A DNA stretch of 64,000 bases. It comes from Kaistella polysaccharea. GTDB taxonomy: Bacteria > Bacteroidota > Bacteroidia > Flavobacteriales > Weeksellaceae. Position numbers and translations under genes: made by a program. Location: assembly GCF_020410745.1 (NCBI RefSeq), contig NZ_CP084528.1, positions 2,542,001 to 2,606,000 of the forward strand. Direction: 5' to 3'. Below, piece after piece: positions 32,452-42,245 of the stretch. The notes beneath the pieces were generated by a model that saw only the letters and a list, made by a program, of their open reading frames with translations, ran no database searches and was not told the origin of the DNA. Positions within the stretch are counted from its first letter, which is position 1; every line of letters begins with the position of its first letter.

Positions 32452-34014
32452 ATGATAAGAAATATTCAAAAGATATTCAGAGCTGCTAGTGTTTTAGCGC
32501 TCGGAAGTGTAATTTTATGGAGTTGCGAACCAGATGCCGATCAGTTAGGTTCTCAGTTTTTTCAAAACGGTGCGCAAGCTACTGAGACGGCTTATCCGCT
32601 CATCGCATATACGGTAGATAATCATGATACCATTCGTACGGATGCAGCGCGTTTACTTAGTGCCACTTTGGGTGCTTTTAATGAGCCACAATTTGGACTG
32701 CAAAAATCTGATTATATAACTCAACTTAGGCTAAGTTCTCCCAATCCTGATTTTGGCGCTAATGCAATCTTGGATTCTGCGGTACTTGTTCTCAAGCCAA
32801 CATATGCAATAGATTCTGTAACTACGACGACGGTAGAAGATTATATCTTTCCAGACGGTGCTGTTCCGGCGAAAAAAGTGGTAAACAATTATCCCATCAC
32901 CAAATATGGAAAAACCAAAATTGGCGGTAACACTTTATTTAATATTAAAGTAGAGGAGGTTACTGAATTTTTGTTTTCCAGCACAGACCAAATCCGATCT
33001 AATAAAACGGTGTCTACAGGCGCACTTCTCGGTCAGAAAGTATTTGATGGTACAATCCGTTCTATAAAAGTGACCAAGGACACAGATAATTCTTTACTTT
33101 ATGAAAGAACGCCTGCAATTCGAATTGACTTGGATAGTACTTTCTTCCAGAATAAAATTATAGCAAAAGGTAAATCTCCCGAACTTGCTGACGTTGCAAC
33201 ATTTATCAGATATATTAAAGGTATCAAAGTTTCCGTTGCAGAGAATGACGGTTATATTTTTAATTTTGATCCCAATGCGGTTGAAATTAACCTTTATTAC
33301 AAAACAGATAAAGTTGATGGTACAACTACCACTAGAGCCCAAGGTGTTTATGTTTTAAACGGTGGTGCTGGTAATACTCATTTTAACCATATTGCAATTA
33401 ATCGTGCCGGAACTCCATCTGCAGCAGTACTTTTAGTAAGTGATACAATTACGGGTGCTCCGAAAGTATACGCACAAGGAATGGGCGGACCAGGAATTGG
33501 ATTAAAAATTCCTGAAGCTACAATTGCTACAGTGAGATCAATGTATGAAACAGATAAGATCGGAATTATTTCTGCGAAAATGAGAATCTATACAGATGTA
33601 GATTTGTGGAACAATAATTATAAAAAACCTGCGAGCTTTGTGGTTAAACAGAAAGTTAATAAAGTTGACTTAAATACCTTCTTGGAGGATATGAGCGCCT
33701 TATATACGACTGGAATTTATAGTCTCGTGAAAGCTTATGATCTTGAAAAAAATCCTGCTTATTATGATATCGGGATTACACAAACCTTCAAAAGCATTAT
33801 AGAAAAAGGTGCACCGATCAACGGTCACTTTATCCTAAACGTGGGAACATATACCACAGACAGTGGTGGCAATTTAGTTGGCGCGAGCAATGCAAGTCAG
33901 GGTCCGCAAAACTTTACAACCAGAAGTTTTACGCCAAACAGAGCCGTTTTTGTAGGTACTGATCCAGGCAACGACAAAAGCGCAAAATTGATATTAACGT
34001 ACGGAAAGAAATAG
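32452..34014 (+). CDS. DUF4270 outer-envelope lipoprotein
   Basis: Lipoprotein of 520 residues (signal ending VILWSC, Cys25) of the DUF4270 family, which has no established function and is common in Bacteroidota. The mature part is beta-rich with repeated FLDSAVLVLKP- and LILTYGKK-type strands and ends with the strand AKLILTYGKK, typical of the family. It sits between the glycogen-synthase-like gene and glmS (21 bp before glmS), probably in one transcript. A role in the envelope is inferred from the lipobox only. Confidence 0.85.
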   Translation: MIRNIQKIFRAASVLALGSVILWSCEPDADQLGSQFFQNGAQATETAYPLIAYTVDNHDTIRTDAARLLSATLGAFNEPQFGLQKSDYITQLRLSSPNPDFGANAILDSAVLVLKPTYAIDSVTTTTVEDYIFPDGAVPAKKVVNNYPITKYGKTKIGGNTLFNIKVEEVTEFLFSSTDQIRSNKTVSTGALLGQKVFDGTIRSIKVTKDTDNSLLYERTPAIRIDLDSTFFQNKIIAKGKSPELADVATFIRYIKGIKVSVAENDGYIFNFDPNAVEINLYYKTDKVDGTTTTRAQGVYVLNGGAGNTHFNHIAINRAGTPSAAVLLVSDTITGAPKVYAQGMGGPGIGLKIPEATIATVRSMYETDKIGIISAKMRIYTDVDLWNNNYKKPASFVVKQKVNKVDLNTFLEDMSALYTTGIYSLVKAYDLEKNPAYYDIGITQTFKSIIEKGAPINGHFILNVGTYTTDSGGNLVGASNASQGPQNFTTRSFTPNRAVFVGTDPGNDKSAKLILTYGKK

Positions 34015-34035
34015 TAATTAAAAAATTTATAGAAT

Positions 34036-35889
34036 ATGTGTGGAATTGTAGGATATACTGGTTTTCAAGATGCATATGAAGTAGTCATCAATGGGCTGCG
34101 TCGTTTAGAATATAGAGGATATGACAGTGCAGGTATTGTATTGGATCGAGATAATGAATCATTTGAAGTTGCCAAGACTAAAGGTAAAGTTGATGATTTA
34201 GTTGCCATATCTAAAAACCTGGCTGGGAAGTCACATGTTGGTATGGGTCACACCCGTTGGGCTACTCACGGAGTACCAAGCGACAATAATTCGCATCCGC
34301 ATCTTTCTAATAATGGTAAAATAGCTTTGGTTCATAATGGAATTATCGAAAATTATGATACCATTAAAAAAATGCTTACCGATAAAGGTTTTACATTTCA
34401 GTCAGAAACAGATACGGAAGTTTTAGTCAATCTTATTGAATACGTAATGGACGTAAACAAAGATTTTGACTTTGCAACGGCCGTACGATATGCTTTAAAT
34501 GAAGTATACGGCGCTTATGCAATCACTGTTATGCATGATGATTTTCCAGGATTATTGGTTGTTGCAAGATTGGGTTCACCATTGGCGATTGGTTTAGGAA
34601 CTAATGAATATTTTATTGCTTCCGATGCTTCCCCCTTTGTTGAATTTACGAAAGAAGCAGTTTATTTAGAGGAAGGACACATGGCTACGATTTCTTTGGA
34701 AAACGGAGTAGACATCAGAAATATTAAAGATAATGTGAAGATCACTCCAGAAGTTCAGCAGCTTAAATTAAGTTTAGAGCAAATTGAAAAAGGAGGATAC
34801 GAGCATTTCATGTTGAAGGAAATTTTCGAGCAGCCTAAATCAATCCATGATACTTTAAGAGGAAGATTATTGGTAGAGGAAGGCATCATCAAAATGGCCG
34901 GAATCTGGGATAACTTAGAAAGATTAAACCAAGCTCAAAAAATCACCATTATCGCGTGTGGAACCTCCTGGCATGCTGGTCTTATTGGCGAGTATTTAAT
35001 TGAAGAATTTGCCAGAATTCCTGTCGAAGTAGAATACGCTTCAGAATTCAGATACAGAAATCCAATCATTAGTGAAAAAGATATTGTAATTGCTATTTCC
35101 CAATCAGGTGAAACTGCCGATACAATGGCCGCCATTAAAATGGCTAAAGAGAAAGGTGCCTTCGTTTATGGAATTTGTAATGTCGTTGATTCTTCTATCT
35201 CAAGAGTTACTGATGCCGGCTCTTATACGCACGCTGGTCCGGAAATCGGAGTTGCTTCAACAAAAGCTTTTACTGCACAATTGACGGTTCTTTCTTTAAT
35301 TGCTTTAAAATTAGGAAAACACAACGGTCACTTGAGCAATCAAGAGTTTATGCGTTTAATTACAGAGCTTGATGGACTTCCTAAGAAAGTGCAGGAAGTT
35401 TTAGAAACGACGAATGAAAAAGTAAAAGAAATTGCGAAAAACTTCGTAGATGCTCAAAATTTCCTTTATTTAGGTAGAGGTTATAATTTCCCTGCGGCAT
35501 TAGAAGGAGCTTTAAAATTAAAAGAAATTTCTTACATCCACGCTGAAGGTTATCCAGCAGCAGAGATGAAACACGGACCAATTGCTTTGATTGATGAGAA
35601 CATGCCGATTGTAATTATTGCACCTAAACAAGGTCATTATGATAAAATTGTGAGTAATGTTCAAGAGATCAAGGCAAGAAAAGGACAAGTTATTGCGTTA
35701 GTGAACAAAGGAGACACCCAAGTGGCTTCTGTTGCTGATTATGTTATTGAGTTCCCAGAGACGTCTGAATGCTTCTCTCCGATTATTGCATCTGTGCCAC
35801 TTCAACTGCTATCTTACTATGTAGCAGTGTATCGCGGAGCAAATGTTGATCAGCCAAGGAACCTAGCAAAATCAGTAACTGTAGAGTAA
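34036..35889 (+). CDS. glmS: Glutamine-fructose-6-phosphate aminotransferase
   Basis: First committed enzyme of UDP-GlcNAc synthesis, 617 residues. The N-terminal glutaminase starts MCGIVGYTG with the catalytic Cys2, followed by GHTRWATHGVPSD and HNGIIENYD. Two sugar-isomerase (SIS) domains follow, with CGTSWHAG, SQSGETADT and GVASTKAFTAQ in the first and the ending PRNLAKSVTVE in the second. Full length. No glmS ribozyme-like structure is apparent upstream; the 21-bp gap to the DUF4270 gene leaves no room. It feeds peptidoglycan and lipopolysaccharide. Confidence 0.98.
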   Translation: MCGIVGYTGFQDAYEVVINGLRRLEYRGYDSAGIVLDRDNESFEVAKTKGKVDDLVAISKNLAGKSHVGMGHTRWATHGVPSDNNSHPHLSNNGKIALVHNGIIENYDTIKKMLTDKGFTFQSETDTEVLVNLIEYVMDVNKDFDFATAVRYALNEVYGAYAITVMHDDFPGLLVVARLGSPLAIGLGTNEYFIASDASPFVEFTKEAVYLEEGHMATISLENGVDIRNIKDNVKITPEVQQLKLSLEQIEKGGYEHFMLKEIFEQPKSIHDTLRGRLLVEEGIIKMAGIWDNLERLNQAQKITIIACGTSWHAGLIGEYLIEEFARIPVEVEYASEFRYRNPIISEKDIVIAISQSGETADTMAAIKMAKEKGAFVYGICNVVDSSISRVTDAGSYTHAGPEIGVASTKAFTAQLTVLSLIALKLGKHNGHLSNQEFMRLITELDGLPKKVQEVLETTNEKVKEIAKNFVDAQNFLYLGRGYNFPAALEGALKLKEISYIHAEGYPAAEMKHGPIALIDENMPIVIIAPKQGHYDKIVSNVQEIKARKGQVIALVNKGDTQVASVADYVIEFPETSECFSPIIASVPLQLLSYYVAVYRGANVDQPRNLAKSVTVE

Positions 35890-35917
35890 TAATTTACTGT
35901 TAACAAAATATTAACAA

Positions 35918-35974
35918 TAATTTTGCGTTTTTGAAAAAAAAGCATAGTTGTTTTTCTAAAAAATTATATATTTA
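35918..35974 (+). promoter_or_regulatory. Candidate promoters upstream of gldKLMN
   Basis: Two possible -7 boxes: an exact TAATTTTG at 35918-35925, and TATATTTA at 35967-35974 with a TTG at 35948-35950 spaced like a -33 element. The gldK ATG is at 35996. Confidence 0.5.
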
Positions 35975-35995
35975 CCGCTTAATTTCAATTATAGA

Positions 35996-37408
35996 ATGAA
36001 AAGAGTACTTCTAATATTATTATCAGCATCCGTTGTTATGTCTTGCTCCAGAGGAGGAGGATCATCGGCAGGGAAGCCCGGATCAAAGGGTGAACTTATT
36101 GCTAAGAAAAGAGGAAAATCGTTCACTGCTGAACGTCCGCATGGCATGGTGGCAATTCCCGCTGGTTCATTTGTGATGGGATTAGCTGATCAAGATTTTA
36201 CCAATACCCCAGAAAAAGCACCGCTTAAAACGGTAACGGTTTCATCTTTCTTTATGGATGAGACTGAAATTACCAATGGTCAGTATAAAGTCTTTGTTGA
36301 TTACGTACGCGATTCTATTGCACGCTCTTTATTGGCTGAAGCAGCTGGTGATGGAAGCGGCGGTGGAAACGGAACATCAATTGCAGATTACGCGTACTCT
36401 TCAAAAAAAGCTGGTGATAACAAAAATGCCTATCAGGAATTTATGGAATCTCAAGGTGGTCGTGATGGCTACGATGAATCTAAAAAATTAGATTGGGACG
36501 TTCCGTTGAAGTGGAATACAAATGATTATCCCGATGCACAATATGCGGAGATCTTAGAATCGATGTATATTCCGCAGGCAGAAAGAATAAATAATGAAAG
36601 AATTATCGATACGCGCAAATTAAAATATGCTTTCCAATGGGAAGATATTTCACAAGCAGTAAAAGACAATTCCAGAGGGGCTAACTACCTGAAGAAAGAA
36701 AGTATCGCAGTATATCCCGACACAACCGTTTGGATTACTGATTTCAGTTACGCTTATAATGAGCCATTGTACGACGGCTATTTCTGGCACAAGTCCTATA
36801 AAGATTATCCAGTTGTAGGAGTTACGTGGGATCAGGCACGTGCTTTTTGTAACTTCCGTTCTAAATTAAAATCGGATTACAACGAATCTTTGAAAAAAAG
36901 AAAACAAAAACCTATGTCCTTTAGACTTCCTACGGAAGCGGAATGGGAATATGCAGCTCGTGGTGGAAAAGAAAATGCAACTTACCCTTGGGGCGGTCCG
37001 TATTTACAAGATGACAGAGGTTGCTACCTGGCCAACTTTAAACCGAAACGTGGTAATTATTTAGAAGACGAAAAGAAAGGATACACTTATACAGCACCAG
37101 TTAAAACTTTTCCAAGAAATGGATTTGGTTTATATGATATGGCTGGAAACGTTGCAGAATGGACAGAGTCACCTTATAACAACTCTACATACCAGTTCGC
37201 ATCAACTTTAAATCCATATTTATCAGGTCAGGCTGCTAAAGAACCAAGAAAATCTGTAAGAGGAGGATCGTGGAAAGATGTAGGTTATTTACTGATGACT
37301 GGTTACAGAGACTACGAAAGAAAAGATTCTGCAAGAAGTTTCATCGGATTCCGAACAGTTCAGGATATTCCTGAAGGATCTGTAAAATTCAAAAAAAGAA
37401 CAAAATAA
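35996..37408 (+). CDS. gldK: Gliding/type IX secretion lipoprotein GldK
   Basis: Outer-membrane lipoprotein of 470 residues that with GldN forms the periplasmic ring of the type IX secretion system. The lipobox is VVMSC (Cys17), followed by a Gly/Ser-rich linker. The body is a formylglycine-generating-enzyme (sulfatase-modifying) domain: MVAIPAGSFVMG, MDETEITNGQYKVF, RLPTEAEWEYAARGG, GLYDMAGNVAEWT and SVRGGSWKD. The insertion at about 110-270 is normal for GldK/PorK. First gene of the conserved gldK-gldL-gldM-gldN block. Confidence 0.97.
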   Translation: MKRVLLILLSASVVMSCSRGGGSSAGKPGSKGELIAKKRGKSFTAERPHGMVAIPAGSFVMGLADQDFTNTPEKAPLKTVTVSSFFMDETEITNGQYKVFVDYVRDSIARSLLAEAAGDGSGGGNGTSIADYAYSSKKAGDNKNAYQEFMESQGGRDGYDESKKLDWDVPLKWNTNDYPDAQYAEILESMYIPQAERINNERIIDTRKLKYAFQWEDISQAVKDNSRGANYLKKESIAVYPDTTVWITDFSYAYNEPLYDGYFWHKSYKDYPVVGVTWDQARAFCNFRSKLKSDYNESLKKRKQKPMSFRLPTEAEWEYAARGGKENATYPWGGPYLQDDRGCYLANFKPKRGNYLEDEKKGYTYTAPVKTFPRNGFGLYDMAGNVAEWTESPYNNSTYQFASTLNPYLSGQAAKEPRKSVRGGSWKDVGYLLMTGYRDYERKDSARSFIGFRTVQDIPEGSVKFKKRTK

Positions 37409-37449
37409 GACATTAAAAAAAATATTAAAAAAACTAAACTTTACACCAC

Positions 37450-38136
37450 ATGTTTAAAACTAAAGAAGCAACGTACAATTTCATCTACTCCATAGGAGCA
37501 GCAATCGTAATCCTTGGAGCACTATTCAAGATGACTCACTGGAGCATAGGTCCTCTTACTGGAAACGTAACATTAGCAATCGGTTTGATTACTGAAGCTA
37601 TCATCTTTACCATCTTTGCATTTGATGCACCAAAATCTGAAGAATCTTACGCTTGGGAAAATGTATATCCGGAATTATTGGATTCTGATGCATCTCCAAA
37701 TCCAAAACATTCAACTTTCGGAATTCAGGCTGCTGAAGTAAAAGAACTAGAAGTTTCTTTATCTGATAAATTAGATAAAATGTTGGCTGATGCTAAATTA
37801 GATGTTGGTTTATTTGACCGATTAAGAACTGGAATCGATAAATTTTCAGCTTCTGTAGATCAAATTAACCAAACGGTTGACGTTACAGCTTCTACTCAAA
37901 AATACAACGATCAGTTGTTGTTGGCTTCAAGTCACCTAGAAAGTATGAACGCATTATACGCACTTCAGTTAGAGCATGGAAAAGAACAAACTGAATACAG
38001 CAAAAAATATATTGCAGATATGCAGGAATCTGCGCAACATTCAGTTAAATTTAATGAAGAATTATCTGGATTAACCTCTAACCTTAATAATCTTAACAGA
38101 GTATACGGCGGAATGCTTAGCGCGATGAAATCATAA
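37450..38136 (+). CDS. gldL: Type IX secretion motor protein GldL
   Basis: Inner-membrane protein of 228 residues. Two transmembrane helices (about 11-27 and 39-57) carry the membrane-embedded Glu49 (LITEAIIF), known from the family as essential for proton-driven motor function. The cytoplasmic part is helical, with predicted coiled-coil stretches (LEVSLSDKLDKMLADAKL and later EHGKEQTEYSKKYIADMQES). GldL forms a pentamer around the GldM dimer. It lies 41 bp after gldK and 54 bp before gldM. Confidence 0.97.
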   Translation: MFKTKEATYNFIYSIGAAIVILGALFKMTHWSIGPLTGNVTLAIGLITEAIIFTIFAFDAPKSEESYAWENVYPELLDSDASPNPKHSTFGIQAAEVKELEVSLSDKLDKMLADAKLDVGLFDRLRTGIDKFSASVDQINQTVDVTASTQKYNDQLLLASSHLESMNALYALQLEHGKEQTEYSKKYIADMQESAQHSVKFNEELSGLTSNLNNLNRVYGGMLSAMKS

Positions 38137-38190
38137 TTTCCTTACCATTATCATTTAAAATTTATATTTATCAACAAAATTTACTAAAAA

Positions 38191-39750
38191 ATGGCACAAG
38201 GAAAACAGACTCCTCGTCAAAAGATGATCAACTTGATGTACTTGGTCTTTATCGCAATGCTTGCGATGCAGATTGATCAAGAAATCATCCGATCATACAA
38301 AGATACCACCGGCTCTCTGGAAGAAACCAGAGCCCTAACCGAAAATAATAACTCAATATTCAAGCAAACTTTAGAAGCTAAAGCCAAAAATACGCCTGAT
38401 ACCTTCGAAGCTCCTTTAGAAAGATACAAAGGATTAGAAGAGAAAGCAGATGATTTGGTTAAATCTATTGAAGGTTTAAAAATCCAACTTAGTAAAGAAG
38501 CTGAGTACGATCAATCACTAGAAATTCAGGAAAGTTTTGCTTCGCTTAACAATACTGAACCTTCTACAAACATTTTCTTTGAAAATGGAGATGAAAATAA
38601 AGTTTCAAAAAATGCGACTGCTTTAAAAGCTAAAATTGAAGCTTTCAAAAAGTATATCAACGATAATTTCGCTTCAAATAATTTGATGAAAGCGATGGTT
38701 GCCAGAACAAACAAACAGATGATCACTGAATTTGACAAACCTAGAAATGGCAAAAACTGGTTACAATATAAATTTTACAATCAGCCTCTTATTGCGGCGC
38801 TGTCAAATTTAGAAGTAATACAGTCATCAGCTCGAGGGATTCAAGGTGATGCTCTTTCTGTCATGCTTCAGGAAAAAGTGGATGCTGATATTAAATTTGA
38901 TGCGTACTCCGCTATTGTTTCCGCACCTGCAACCGTAGTTCAGGGTGAATCTGCACAAGGAAAAGTTGCAATCGGTAACTACTCTAGTAACGTTCCGGGA
39001 TTATCAATGCCAGGCCTGACTGTTACGAATGGACAAGGAGTTCGTAATTTAGATACTGGAGGTTTAGGAGAAAAATCCTTCAGTGGAAAAATATCTTTCA
39101 CCGATGTGAATGGAAAAGTAATTGAATTACCTTATAACCACACCTATAAAGTAGTATCTGGAGCTCAGGAATTAAAAGCTCAGAAAGGTGCAATTCTTAC
39201 TGCTGATAAAATGAATGTTCTTTACAGAGGATTACCAAATCCAATCTCCGGATCTATTCTTGGTGCTGATATGGCAGGGATTTCCCTTTCAGCGTCTGGA
39301 GCATCTGTAAAAGGAGGAGGTGGTAAATGGACGGTAACTCCGGGAGGAGGAAGCACTGTAAACCTGACTATTTCTGGACGTGATCCAAAAGGTGGTACAA
39401 TTTCCCAGTCATTCCCTTTCCGTATTAAAAATGTACCGCCGCCAGTTGGAGAAATACAAGGAAGATCGGTTGTTTCGATGCCTGCATCGTCAATTCCGAA
39501 TCAAAGAGTAACGGCAGATATGCCTGATTTCGATTTCCCTGTAAGTTTTACGGTAAACAGTTTTATGTTTAAAGTTCCTGGTAAAGCAGCAATGTTAGTA
39601 AATGGAAACTCAATGAGTTCTGTAGCCAGTTTAACTAAGAATCTTAGAAATGGAGATATCGCGTATGTCTTTAATATTCAAGCTACTGCAAGTGGACTTG
39701 GTGGTCAGGCTTTAAAACAGATTCCACCTGTTGTAATAAATGTACAGTAA
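38191..39750 (+). CDS. gldM: Type IX secretion motor protein GldM
   Basis: Motor-shaft protein of 519 residues. A short cytoplasmic tail (MAQGKQTPRQKM) precedes one membrane helix (about 12-28, INLMYLVFIAMLAM). A long periplasmic part follows with a helical D1 domain and beta-rich domains, including LPYNHTYKVV, GGGGKWTVTPGGGSTVNL and the ending IPPVVINVQ. It transmits GldL motion to the GldK/GldN ring. Length is as in Flavobacterium johnsoniae. It is followed 45 bp later by gldN. Confidence 0.97.
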   Translation: MAQGKQTPRQKMINLMYLVFIAMLAMQIDQEIIRSYKDTTGSLEETRALTENNNSIFKQTLEAKAKNTPDTFEAPLERYKGLEEKADDLVKSIEGLKIQLSKEAEYDQSLEIQESFASLNNTEPSTNIFFENGDENKVSKNATALKAKIEAFKKYINDNFASNNLMKAMVARTNKQMITEFDKPRNGKNWLQYKFYNQPLIAALSNLEVIQSSARGIQGDALSVMLQEKVDADIKFDAYSAIVSAPATVVQGESAQGKVAIGNYSSNVPGLSMPGLTVTNGQGVRNLDTGGLGEKSFSGKISFTDVNGKVIELPYNHTYKVVSGAQELKAQKGAILTADKMNVLYRGLPNPISGSILGADMAGISLSASGASVKGGGGKWTVTPGGGSTVNLTISGRDPKGGTISQSFPFRIKNVPPPVGEIQGRSVVSMPASSIPNQRVTADMPDFDFPVSFTVNSFMFKVPGKAAMLVNGNSMSSVASLTKNLRNGDIAYVFNIQATASGLGGQALKQIPPVVINVQ

Positions 39751-39795
39751 TTACGTTACAGATATTATAGCTGATAAAATTTTAAAAATTTTCGA

Positions 39796-40857
39796 ATGAA
39801 AAAAATAATATTCGTATTAGTGGCATGCAGCTTTATTACTGCTGGTGCACAGACGAAGAAAAAGACTAAACGTAAAACAACACCTAAAACTGCAGTGGTA
39901 GCCGAACCTGTAGTTGAAGAGCCTGCAGCAGAAATTCCTGTTGAACCAGCTCCAACTCCAGAAGAAGTGCCCTCGTCTATGTCTATTTTAAATGCAAAAT
40001 CCCCCGAGGCTTTCCGAAAGTACCGTGATTTACATTTAATTAAGCAAGGTGATTCTGTAGTTTCCAACAAAATCGTACCTCTTAAATATGGCTTTATTGA
40101 AGATAAAGACATTTTGAAAAGTATGGTGGTTTGGGAGATCATTGATATGAACGACAAAATTAATCAGCCTTTCTATCACAATGGAGATGGATTGATTTCT
40201 AATAACCGTTCTCTCTATCAGCTTTTGTTTGATGCCATTAATGATGGTAGAATTACAGAAGTTTATGATGATGAACTATTCATGACTCGCTTAAGTCCTG
40301 ACGCAATTCAATCTCGTATTAAAAATGCGGTAATGAGTGATGCAGGTATTGATCGTTTAAATGAAACTGGAAAATTAACTGAAGACGAAAAAAAGGAATT
40401 CACCAATGTTTATGAAACCAAAACTGAAAATGTAAAGGTTTTAAAAATTAAAGGAATGTGGTATATTGACCGTCGAGACAGTCAGATGAAATACCGTCTT
40501 TTAGGAATTGCTGCAATGGGTCAGGATCCTGCTACAATGGGGCAATACGGACCAGATGGTCAGCCATTGGCCTCCAGAGATGAGCTTATCGATTTGTTCT
40601 GGGTGTATTATCCAGACGCGCGGGAAGTACTTGCAAACGCTGTAGTTTTCAACAATAAAAACTTGGCTTCCGATATTACTTTTGATGATTTGCTAAACGC
40701 ACGACGTTTTTCAACCGTCATCTATAAATCAGATAATGGTTTAGGTAATGGTGTGATCAAAGATTATATTCCAAATGACGCCGATGGACAGTTGGAAGAA
40801 AGCGAAAGAATTAAAGCGCAAATCCTTCAAATGGAAAGCGATATGTGGAATTACTAA
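39796..40857 (+). CDS. gldN: Type IX secretion ring protein GldN
   Basis: Periplasmic ring partner of GldK, 353 residues. The signal peptide ends near FITAGAQ. A basic Lys/Thr/Pro-Val-rich segment (about 20-62) precedes the conserved domain with SILNAKSPEAFRKYRDL, YGFIEDKDILKSMVVWEIID and KIKGMWYIDRRDSQMKYRLLGIA. Last gene of the gldKLMN block, closed by a strong terminator. Interaction with GldK is known from the family. Confidence 0.97.
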   Translation: MKKIIFVLVACSFITAGAQTKKKTKRKTTPKTAVVAEPVVEEPAAEIPVEPAPTPEEVPSSMSILNAKSPEAFRKYRDLHLIKQGDSVVSNKIVPLKYGFIEDKDILKSMVVWEIIDMNDKINQPFYHNGDGLISNNRSLYQLLFDAINDGRITEVYDDELFMTRLSPDAIQSRIKNAVMSDAGIDRLNETGKLTEDEKKEFTNVYETKTENVKVLKIKGMWYIDRRDSQMKYRLLGIAAMGQDPATMGQYGPDGQPLASRDELIDLFWVYYPDAREVLANAVVFNNKNLASDITFDDLLNARRFSTVIYKSDNGLGNGVIKDYIPNDADGQLEESERIKAQILQMESDMWNY

Positions 40858-40878
40858 TATTCTTCCTTAAATATTTAA

Positions 40879-40908
40879 AACCTGAGTACATTTACTCAGG
40901 TTTTTTTC
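40879..40908 (+). terminator. Terminator of gldKLMN operon
   Basis: Perfect 10-bp stem AACCTGAGTA / TACTCAGGTT with the loop CATT, followed by seven or more T. Confidence 0.93.
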
Positions 40909-40952
40909 ATGCTTTTTCGTAAATTAAAAATTCATTTATAAAACAAAAAATA

Positions 40953-42002
40953 GTGAAAAAGGTTGATTATATTATTGTGGGTGATGGCTATGCAGCTCTA
41001 TTTTTTGCACATCAACTTATTAAACATCAAAAATCTTTTGTTCTATTTTCCGCTATGGAAAAAAGTGCCTCTCAAATTTCAGCAGGCGTTGTAAATCCAT
41101 TGGTTTTAAAAAAGTTTACCACTTTTTGGTTGGCAGCAGAACAGATTGAGTTTCTTACGAAAACATTAGCGGAAATTGAAAAGTATACCGGCCATAATTA
41201 TTTAATTTCAGAAAATATTCACCGAATTTTCCACGATGAAAAGGAAAAGGAGCTCTGGCTTTCGAAATCAGAGACCGAAGAATTAAGTCAATTTCTAAAT
41301 GATGATTTTGAGAATCTGGAAAACATTATAAATCCGTTCGGAACAGGTTCTGTAAATAAATCAGCACGATTAAATGTAGATGCATTTTTTGGCGATTTCC
41401 GAAACTACTTTCAACAAAATGAGCATTTAATTCAAGAAAAGTTTGACTACTCCCAAATTTCTGTCAAAAGATATAAAGATTTTACTTTCAAAAATATTGT
41501 GTTCTGCGAGGGCATGGGCGTCACCCAAAATCCTTTCTTTTGCCATATTCCCCTAATTCCAAATAAAGGACATCACTTGAAAGTAAAACTTTCAGCCAAA
41601 ATAAATAATCAGTATACCATAAAGAAAAAACATTTTCTCTTTCCGCTTAATGACGAGTTGCATTACTACGGCGGAACCTATGACCCGAATGAACGTGATA
41701 ATGAAGTTGATGATTTTGCAACGCAACAACTTAAAGATGGACTTTCAGAATTTTACCCACATCAATTTGAAGTGGTAGAAGTAAATTATGGTTTTCGACC
41801 AACGGTGAAAGACCGTCGCCCCATCTTAGGAAATCACGCCGAACATTCTGACTATTTTATTTTTAATGGTTTGGGTGCTCGTGGAATTCTAAATGGGTGT
41901 TACTTTTCCGAGGAACTGTTTCAGCATATAGAAAATGGCAAAGAGTTAATGAAGGAAGTTGATTTGAAGCGTTTTGAAAATCCTAAATTCATTAGGTTTT
42001 AA
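40953..42002 (+). CDS. FAD-dependent oxidoreductase (DAO-like, GTG start)
   Basis: Flavoprotein of 349 residues in the D-amino-acid-oxidase/glycine-oxidase fold. The N-terminal dinucleotide-binding strand-turn is VDYIIVGDGYAALFFAHQL, a GxGxxA variant. Further marks are QISAGVVNPLVLKKF, HLLFPLNDELHYYGGTYDP-like FLFPLNDELHYYGGTYD and GFRPTVKDRRPILG near the end, the latter typical of the FAD cap in this family. The start codon is GTG at 40953. Substrate is unknown. It follows the gldN terminator, so it should have its own promoter, although none matches the consensus well. Confidence 0.85.
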   Translation: MKKVDYIIVGDGYAALFFAHQLIKHQKSFVLFSAMEKSASQISAGVVNPLVLKKFTTFWLAAEQIEFLTKTLAEIEKYTGHNYLISENIHRIFHDEKEKELWLSKSETEELSQFLNDDFENLENIINPFGTGSVNKSARLNVDAFFGDFRNYFQQNEHLIQEKFDYSQISVKRYKDFTFKNIVFCEGMGVTQNPFFCHIPLIPNKGHHLKVKLSAKINNQYTIKKKHFLFPLNDELHYYGGTYDPNERDNEVDDFATQQLKDGLSEFYPHQFEVVEVNYGFRPTVKDRRPILGNHAEHSDYFIFNGLGARGILNGCYFSEELFQHIENGKELMKEVDLKRFENPKFIRF

Positions 42003-42195
42003 GTAATTTAAAACAATATTGAAGTTTTCAAGACTACGCTTGTATTTTGGTTATAGTAAATTTCATTTATAAATTCTGCTTGTTGGCTGAATGTTTGTTC
42101 CTGTTTTTCGTCTTGTAAGATTATATCACAATACAGTGATTCTTTAAATTAAATGCACTTCGCATTATACTAAGCTTCTTGCTTCATCTTACAAA

Positions 42196-42218
42196 CCCTT
42201 TTAATTATTGTAAAAGGG
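42196..42218 (+). promoter_or_regulatory. Inverted repeat upstream of transketolase
   Basis: Perfect 8-bp dyad CCCTTTTA / TAAAAGGG with a 7-base spacer, 27 bp before the tkt ATG and without a T tract. It may be an operator or leader hairpin for the pentose phosphate genes. Confidence 0.4.
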
Positions 42219-42245
42219 ACTTAACACATTAAGAAGATAAATAAT

